Source of the DNA: Pseudoxanthomonas sp. NC8
GTDB lineage: Bacteria > Pseudomonadota > Gammaproteobacteria > Xanthomonadales > Xanthomonadaceae
Length of the DNA: 64,000 nt
Direction of reading: 5' to 3'
Assembly: GCA_025232375.1 (NCBI GenBank)
Contig: CP060419.1
Coordinates: 1,363,001 to 1,427,000 of the forward strand
A program made the position numbers and the translations under genes. The notes beneath the pieces were generated by a model that did no database searches, was not told the origin of the DNA, and saw only the letters and a program-made list of their open reading frames with translations. Shown here piece by piece: positions 59,430 to 64,000 of this stretch (positions within the stretch are counted from its first letter, which is position 1; every line of letters starts with the position of its first letter).

Positions 59430-60529
59430 GCGGCCTGCTCCAGTACGTTGCGCGGTTGCCGCGGCGGCAGGCCGCGCACGGCCTCGGCGATGGCGCGGAT
59501 GTGGTCGGGCGAGGTGCCGCAGCAGCCGCCGACCAGGTTGAGCAGGCCGGACCGGGCGAACTCGCGCAGCACTTCGGCCATGTCCTCCGGGGTTTCGTCG
59601 TAGCCGCCGAAGGCGTTGGGCAGGCCGGCGTTGGGATGGGCGCTGACGTAATAGGGCGACACGTCCGACAGGGCTTCCACGTGCGGACGCAGGTCGCTGG
59701 CACCGAGCGCGCAGTTCAGCCCGATCGACAGCGGCCGCGCATGCGCGAGCGAGGCATGGAAGGCCTCGGCGGTCTGCCCGGACAGGGTGCGGCCGGACGC
59801 ATCGGTGATCGTGCCGGAGATCATCACCGGCAACCGCGCGCCGCGTGCGTCGAACACTTCCTCGATCGCGTACAGCGCGGCCTTGGCGTTGAGCGTGTCG
59901 AAGATGGTCTCGACCATCAGCGTGTCGGCGCCGCCGTCGATCAGGCCTTCGACCGCTTCGCGGTAGGTCGCGCGCAACTCGTCGAAACTGGTGTTGCGGT
60001 AGCCGGGATCGTTCACGTCCGGGCTGATCGAGGCGGTACGGCTGGTCGGGCCGAGCACGCCGATCACGAAGCGCGGCTGGGCGGGGCTGGCCGCTTCGAC
60101 CGCGTCGCACTGTTCGCGGGCGACCCGGGCGCCGGCCTTGTTGAGCTCGTAGACCAGGTGTTCGAGGTGGTAGTCGGCCTTGGCTGACCGAGGTCGCGTT
60201 GAAGGTGTTGGTCTCGACCAGGTCGGCGCCGGCCTCGAGGTAGGCGCGGTGTATGCCGGCGATGATCCCGGGACTGGTCAGCAGCAGCAGGTCGTTGTTG
60301 CCCTTGAGGTCATGGCCGCAGTGCGGGCCGTGGCCGTCGTGGTCATGGTGGTGCTGCCGGTCGTAGCCGGGGGCGAAGCGCTCGCCGCGGTAGTCGCCTT
60401 CCTGCAGGTCGTGGCGCTGGATCATCGTGCCCATCGCACCATCGATGATCAGGATGCGTTCGCGCAGCGCCTGTTCGAGCAGGGCGACGCGATCGGGGGG
60501 TGCAGCCAGGGCAGGGTCGGGCAGGTCAT
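59426..60529 (-). CDS. metH: Methionine synthase, homocysteine S-methyltransferase part (frameshifted copy)
   Basis: N-terminal part of methionine synthase encoded separately, binding zinc and homocysteine. Blocks are [41 protein letters not shown] and [12 protein letters not shown] with the zinc cysteines. An unusual His-rich run ([15 protein letters not shown]) precedes DLKGNND. Breaks lie near 60497 (a C missing in a C6 run) and 60179 (CCAGG read as CCAAGG). About 367 residues. Only seven bases separate it from the upstream regulator gene. Confidence 0.92.
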
Positions 60530-60536
60530 TGCGATC

Positions 60537-61464
60537 TCAGGACTTGTGGGCGATCAGCGAGATCACCTCGAAATGCGGCGGACGACGCTCGCGGGTGACG
60601 GTTTGGGCTGGTGACCCCCAGCCCGGCCTTCTCGGCGAAGCGGCGCAGCTCCTTGGCCGGGAAGCCGAGGTTGACGTGGCCGTAGGTGTCGACCACCGCC
60701 TTGTGTTCGTGCCGGTAAGGCTGCTCAGCAGCAGGCGGCCGCCCTTGCGCAGCACGCGCGCGGCTTCGGCCACCGCCTGCGCCGGCCTGGCCGAGTAGGT
60801 GAGCGCATGCATCAGCACGACCAGGTCGAAGCTCGCGTCCTTGAACGGGAGCGCGTGCATGTCGCCTTCGCGCACTTCCACGTTCTCCAGCCGGCGCAGG
60901 CGTTCGCTGGCCGCGGCGACCACGCGCGCGCTGGTGTCGATGCAGACATAGCGGCGCGAATGCGGTGCCAGCAGTTCGGCCAGCACGCCGTCGCCGGAGG
61001 CGATGTCGAGCACGTCACCGGTTTCCAGCAGCGGCAGTGCGCTGCGCGCCAGCGCTTCCAGGTACGCCCGGGCGAGTAGTGGCGCTCCATGTCGCCGGCG
61101 ACGCTGTCGGCCCAGTTCTGGTCGGCGGCGCGGGCGGCCAGGACGGAGGGCAGGCGCTCGGCGTCCTGGCGCAGCAGCGGGTCGTCGCTGCCGGTGCTCA
61201 GCGCCTGCCACAACGCGCGCTGGGCGGGGTCGAGCGCGGCGTCGTCGAAGCGGTAGTAGGCCGACACGCCGGCGCGGCGGTCGCGGACCAGGCCGGCTTC
61301 CTTGAGCTTGGTAAGGTGGGTGGACACGCGCGGCTGGGTAAGGCATGGGTGACCGAGGACAGTTCGGCCACGGTCAGTTCCTCCAGCTCCAGCAGGGCCA
61401 GCAGGCGTACCCGCGTGGCGTCGGCGAAGACCTTCAGCCGGATCGACCAGTCTTCCAGGTCCAT
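60537..61464 (-). CDS. ArsR-type regulator fused to SAM methyltransferase domain (frameshifted copy)
   Basis: The N-terminal winged helix (ADATRVRLLALLELEELTVAEL, RVSTHLTKLKEAGLVRDRR in parts) is an ArsR fold. The C-terminal half is a class I methyltransferase (VLDIASGDGVLAELL, EVREGDMHALPFKDASFD, AARVLRKGGRLLLSSL). Breaks at CCTGG lie near 61327 (TAAGG), 61062, 60718 (TAAGG) and 60607. About 310 residues. As first gene before split metH it probably senses S-adenosylmethionine or S-adenosylhomocysteine, as described for SahR-type ArsR regulators of this cycle. Whether the enzyme domain is active is unknown. Confidence 0.85.
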
Positions 61465-61465
61465 A

Positions 61466-61495
61466 AATATCTTCCCATCGCGATATAGAGATATT
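61466..61495. promoter_or_regulatory. Inverted repeat upstream of the ArsR-methyltransferase gene
   Basis: Perfect 7-bp arms AATATCT (61466-61472) and AGATATT (61489-61495), in an AT-rich island of a GC-rich genome, starting one base upstream of the ATG at 61464. A further GATAT lies between the arms. A candidate operator for the ArsR-type protein itself. Confidence 0.55.
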
Positions 61496-61599
61496 GTGGC
61501 GGCGCGGGGTTGGACCGGTCAAGCTACATACGCAAGCGAATGGCAATGTGGTTTCATTGGTTACAATTGCGCCATTGCCCATGACCGGAGGGGTCAGCC

Positions 61600-62746
61600 G
61601 TGGATTTCAGCTTCACCGAAGAACAACTGATGCTGCAGGACGTGGCGCGCCGCATCGCCCAGGACGTGATCGCGCCCAGCGCCGAGCACTACGACCGCTC
61701 CGGCGAGTTCCCGCTGGACAACATCAAGGTGCTCGGTGAGAACGGGCTGATGGGCATCGAGGTGCCGGACCAGTACGGCGGCGCGGGCATGGACCCGGTC
61801 AGCTACGCGCTGGCGATGATCGAGATCGCCGCCGGCGACGCCGCGCACTCCACGATCATGTCGGTCAACAACTCGCTGTTCTGCGCCGGCATCCTCAAGC
61901 ACGGCACCGAGGAACAGAAGCAGACCTACGTCCGGGCGATCGCCGAAGGCCGAGAAATCGGTGCCTTCGCCCTGACCGAGCCGCAGTCCGGCTCCGACGC
62001 CACCGCCATGCGTTGCCGCGCCGTGAAGCAGGCCGATGGCAGCTTTGTCATCAACGGCAAGAAGAGCTGGATCACCTCCGGCCCGGTCGCGAAGTACATC
62101 GTGCTGTTCGCGATGACCGAGCCCGACAGGGGCGCGCGCGGCATCACCGCTTCCTGGTCGACACCGCGCGGCCGGGTTTCCACCGCGGCAAGACCGAACC
62201 CAAGCTGGGAATCCGCGCGTCGGCCACCTGCGAGATCGAGTTCGCCGACTACATCGCCCAGCCGGCCGACGTGCTCGGCGCCGAAGGCGAGGGCTTCAAG
62301 ATCGCGATGGGCGTGCTGGACTCGGGCCGCATCGGTATTGCGTCCAGGCCATCGGTATTGCAAGGGCCGCCTACGAGAAGACCCTGGAATACGTGAAGGA
62401 GCGCAAGGCGTTCGGCGCGGCGATCGGCACTTTCCAGATGACCCAGGCCAAGATCGCCGACATGAAGTGCAAGCTGGACGCCTCCCTGCTGCTCACGCTG
62501 CGCGCGGCGTGGCTGAAGGGACAGGGCAAGCCGTTCTCGGCCGAGGCGGCGATCGCCAAGCTCACCGCCTCGGAGGCGGCGATGTGGATCACCCATAAGG
62601 CCGTGCAGATCCACGGCGGCATGGGCTACTCGAAGGAAATGCCGCTGGAGCGCTACTTCCGCGATGCCAAGATCACCGAGATCTACGAGGGCACCTCGGA
62701 AATCCAGCGCCTGGTCATCGCCCGCAGCGAGACCGGCCTGCGCTGA
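61600..62746 (+). CDS. Acyl-CoA dehydrogenase (frameshifted copy)
   Basis: FAD enzyme of fatty or branched-chain acyl-CoA oxidation. Starts (GTG) [23 protein letters not shown] and substrate blocks are [17 protein letters not shown] and [16 protein letters not shown]; the catalytic glutamate is in the end block [18 protein letters not shown]. It resembles short/branched-chain acyl-CoA dehydrogenases. Breaks lie near 62147 (TTCCTGG region) and 62352 (TCCCAGGCC losing a C). About 382 residues, family length. A TACAAT at 61562-61567 is a possible -10. Confidence 0.93.
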
Positions 62747-62770
62747 GGCGCGGCGCGATACCGGGTGTGG

Positions 62771-62801
62771 AAACGGGGCCGCAAGGCCCCGTTTCTTTTT
62801 T
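62771..62801 (+). terminator. Terminator of the acyl-CoA dehydrogenase gene
   Basis: Stem AAACGGGGCC/GGCCCCGTTT with a GCAA loop, followed by a run CTTTTTT. It lies 24 bases after the stop. Confidence 0.92.
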
Positions 62802-62867
62802 CCCGGCAGTGCTGACCGCAACTGCAGCCGCAGAAGCGACCGAGTGGCCGGCTTCGGGCTGAGCCGC

Positions 62868-62966
62868 GGCGGGCCATGGGTATCGCGGTCGGCGCGGCGA
62901 CACATCCATGTGCCGACGCGCCGACGCGGACATCCCTGTCCGCTGCCGCGACACCCATGGCCCGCC
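62868..62966. repeat. Composite palindromic element, copy 1
   Basis: Perfect 14-bp outer arms GGCGGGCCATGGGT (62868-62881) and ACCCATGGCCCGCC (62953-62966), extended inward by about six more paired bases. Inside lie two smaller palindromes around ACATCCATGT and GGACATCCCTGTCC. The fold is a stem with two inner hairpins. Same layout as copy 2 but with different outer arms. Resembles REP-like intergenic palindromes of xanthomonads. Confidence 0.8.
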
Positions 62967-63098
62967 ACGTCTTCGGGTTGTTCGAGCCGGTGGCTTCGTT
63001 CGATTTCCAGCCTTCGCGCATGGAGGCCCTTGGAAAGAGGCGTCATCGCGGCTTCCTGATCGAAGCCACGACCCCGCCGTTGCCCGAGGACGTCGGGT

Positions 63099-63188
63099 CA
63101 TGAGGGTATGGCGCAAGCGGCACATGGATGTGCCGCGGCCGCGAGTGCGGACAGGATGTCCGCCCGAGCGGCAAGCCATACCCTCATG
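63099..63188. repeat. Composite palindromic element, copy 2
   Basis: Perfect 14-bp outer arms CATGAGGGTATGGC (63099-63112) and GCCATACCCTCATG (63175-63188). Two inner palindromes centre on GGCACATGGATGTGCC and GCGGACAGGATGTCCGC. The 132 bases between the copies and the bases up to the next gene hold no recognisable gene. Together the two copies fill most of the 620-base gap 62747-63366. Confidence 0.8.
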
Positions 63189-63366
63189 GCCCGGCGGCCC
63201 CTTCCGAAGCCGACGCTCCTGTTCCTGACGTCGCGACGGACAACTTCCTGCCATCGTCATCCCCGAGATCCCTGTTCCGGCGGTGGAAGCAACCGCCGTA
63301 TGAAGCAGTGCTTTTTCTCCATCGCGTAATAGCTTCAAATGCACCGGTCGCATTGACGGAACGAGG

Positions 63367-64000
63367 GTGAGGGTGCCGGAAGGGACGACAGGGTCCGAAC
63401 GCGCGCGCAAGGCGCTGGGCCGCGCGTGGCCGTGGCTGCGCTGGGGCACGGTGGCCGTGTTGCTGGCCGTGCTCGCACTCGACCTGGCCTTCCCGCCGCC
63501 GCTGCCGCGGGACGAGGCCGGCGTGGCCACCGTGGTCACCGCGCGCGACGGCACGCCGCTGCGCGCCTTCGCCGATGCCGAGGGCGTATGGCGCCATCCG
63601 GCCACGGCCGATACGGTTTCGCCGCTGTACCTGCAGGCCCTGCTGAACTACGAGGACCGCTGGTTCCAGCAGCATCCGGGGTCAATCCGCTGGCGCTGGC
63701 GCGCGCGGCCTTGGCAGTGGCTGCGCAGCGGCGGCATCGTTTCCGGCGGCTCGACCCTGACCATGCAGGTGGCGCGGATCCTCGACGGCAATGACACGCG
63801 CAGCGCCACCGGCAAGCTGCGCCAGCTGGCGCGCGCCCTGCAGCTGGAGGCGCACCTGTCCAAGCGGCAGATCCTGCAGCTGTACCTCGAGCGTGCCCCG
63901 TTCGGCGGCACCATCGAGGGCGTGGAGGCGGCCAGCTGGGCCTACCTCGGCAAGCCGGCCTCGCGCCTGTCGCACGCCGAAGCCGCCCTGCTGGCGGTGC
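63367..64000 (+). CDS. pbpC: Penicillin-binding protein 1C, N-terminal part
   Basis: Runs off the window end. A short cytoplasmic tail and one membrane helix (WGTVAVLLAVLALDLAF) precede the glycosyltransferase-51 domain with the catalytic Glu in LLNYEDRWFQQHPG and the block GGSTLTMQVARIL. This matches PbpC, a periplasmic peptidoglycan glycosyltransferase with a transpeptidase domain further on. Starts GTG 63367 and GTG 63373 are both possible. Near 63680-63712 two compensating errors (a lost G and CCTTGG for CCTGG) garble VNPLALARAAWQWL. Confidence 0.85.
   Translation, partial: MRVPEGTTGSERARKALGRAWPWLRWGTVAVLLAVLALDLAFPPPLPRDEAGVATVVTARDGTPLRAFADAEGVWRHPATADTVSPLYLQALLNYEDRWFQQHPGSIRWRWRARPWQWLRSGGIVSGGSTLTMQVARILDGNDTRSATGKLRQLARALQLEAHLSKRQILQLYLERAPFGGTIEGVEAASWAYLGKPASRLSHAEAALLAV

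Noticed and set aside
62338..62370. Tandem duplication of ATCGGTATTGC in the acyl-CoA dehydrogenase gene
   Set aside because: Both copies encode expected residues (GRIGIA and [11 protein letters not shown]) once a missing C in TCCCAGGCC is restored. It is a chance repeat in coding sequence.
62700..63650. Long open frames on both strands across the palindromes
   Set aside because: They follow the symmetry of the inverted repeats and overlap the pbpC start. No conserved motif was found.

Overview
The window looks like a chromosome segment from a GC-rich gammaproteobacterium of the Xanthomonadaceae (Lysobacter, Luteimonas or Pseudoxanthomonas type). The evidence is the gene orders: tpiA-secG-tRNA-Leu-nuoA to N, tRNA-fMet-rimP-nusA-infB-rbfA-truB-rpsO-pnp, a TrpR-type regulator heading a full his operon, and a methionine synthase split into two genes. 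Almost all of it is housekeeping DNA. I see no phage, transposon, CRISPR array, or defence or secondary-metabolite cluster.

Layout. 1-399 is the end of a 2-oxoglutarate oxygenase gene. 503-1772 holds tpiA and secG, followed by tRNA-Leu(GAG) and a terminator. 2214-17333 is the complete 14-gene complex I operon, ending in a strong terminator. 17666-27146 is the translation and RNA-processing operon headed by an initiator tRNA. 27691-31916 carries an FNR-like regulator divergent from hisS, then an aromatic amino acid ammonia-lyase. 31913-33747 is a membrane GGDEF protein. 33865-41460 is the his operon (regulator, then hisG, D, C, B, H, A, F and IE), almost fully coupled by overlapping starts and stops. 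41554-43141 is a secreted metallophosphoesterase. 43280-49220, on the minus strand, has two amino-acid permeases, mtnB, mtnD and mtnC of methionine salvage, and an EamA exporter. 49364-52921 has a NUDIX hydrolase and divergent serA and D-2-hydroxyglutarate dehydrogenase. 53008-55192 encodes a DUF2388 protein and a large DUF4105 protein. 55231-61464, on the minus strand, has an EF-P-like gene, an SDR gene, split metH and an ArsR-methyltransferase fusion. 61600-62746 is an acyl-CoA dehydrogenase. Then come two large composite palindromes and the start of pbpC.

The most unusual thing is the state of the sequence. Most essential genes are broken by frameshifts, and nearly every break I could reconstruct lies on a CCWGG site (CCTGG read as CCTTGG, CCCTGG, CTGG, CCTATGG or CCTTA; CCAGG read as CCAAGG, TAAGG or CAGG). 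I reconstructed more than 80 such lesions by eye. This fits systematic miscalling of a methylated CCWGG motif in native long-read data, and so points to a Dcm-like cytosine methyltransferase in the source organism. It does not look like gene decay. I therefore annotate broken genes at full extent and give the break positions.

How the genes work together. Complex I and the translation operon are core energy and expression machinery. The his operon carries its own TrpR-family regulator, with a dyad over its promoter. Split metH sits behind an ArsR-methyltransferase fusion that probably senses the S-adenosylmethionine/S-adenosylhomocysteine cycle, while mtnBDC recycles methylthioadenosine carbon. 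serA next to D-2-hydroxyglutarate dehydrogenase forms a known metabolic couple.
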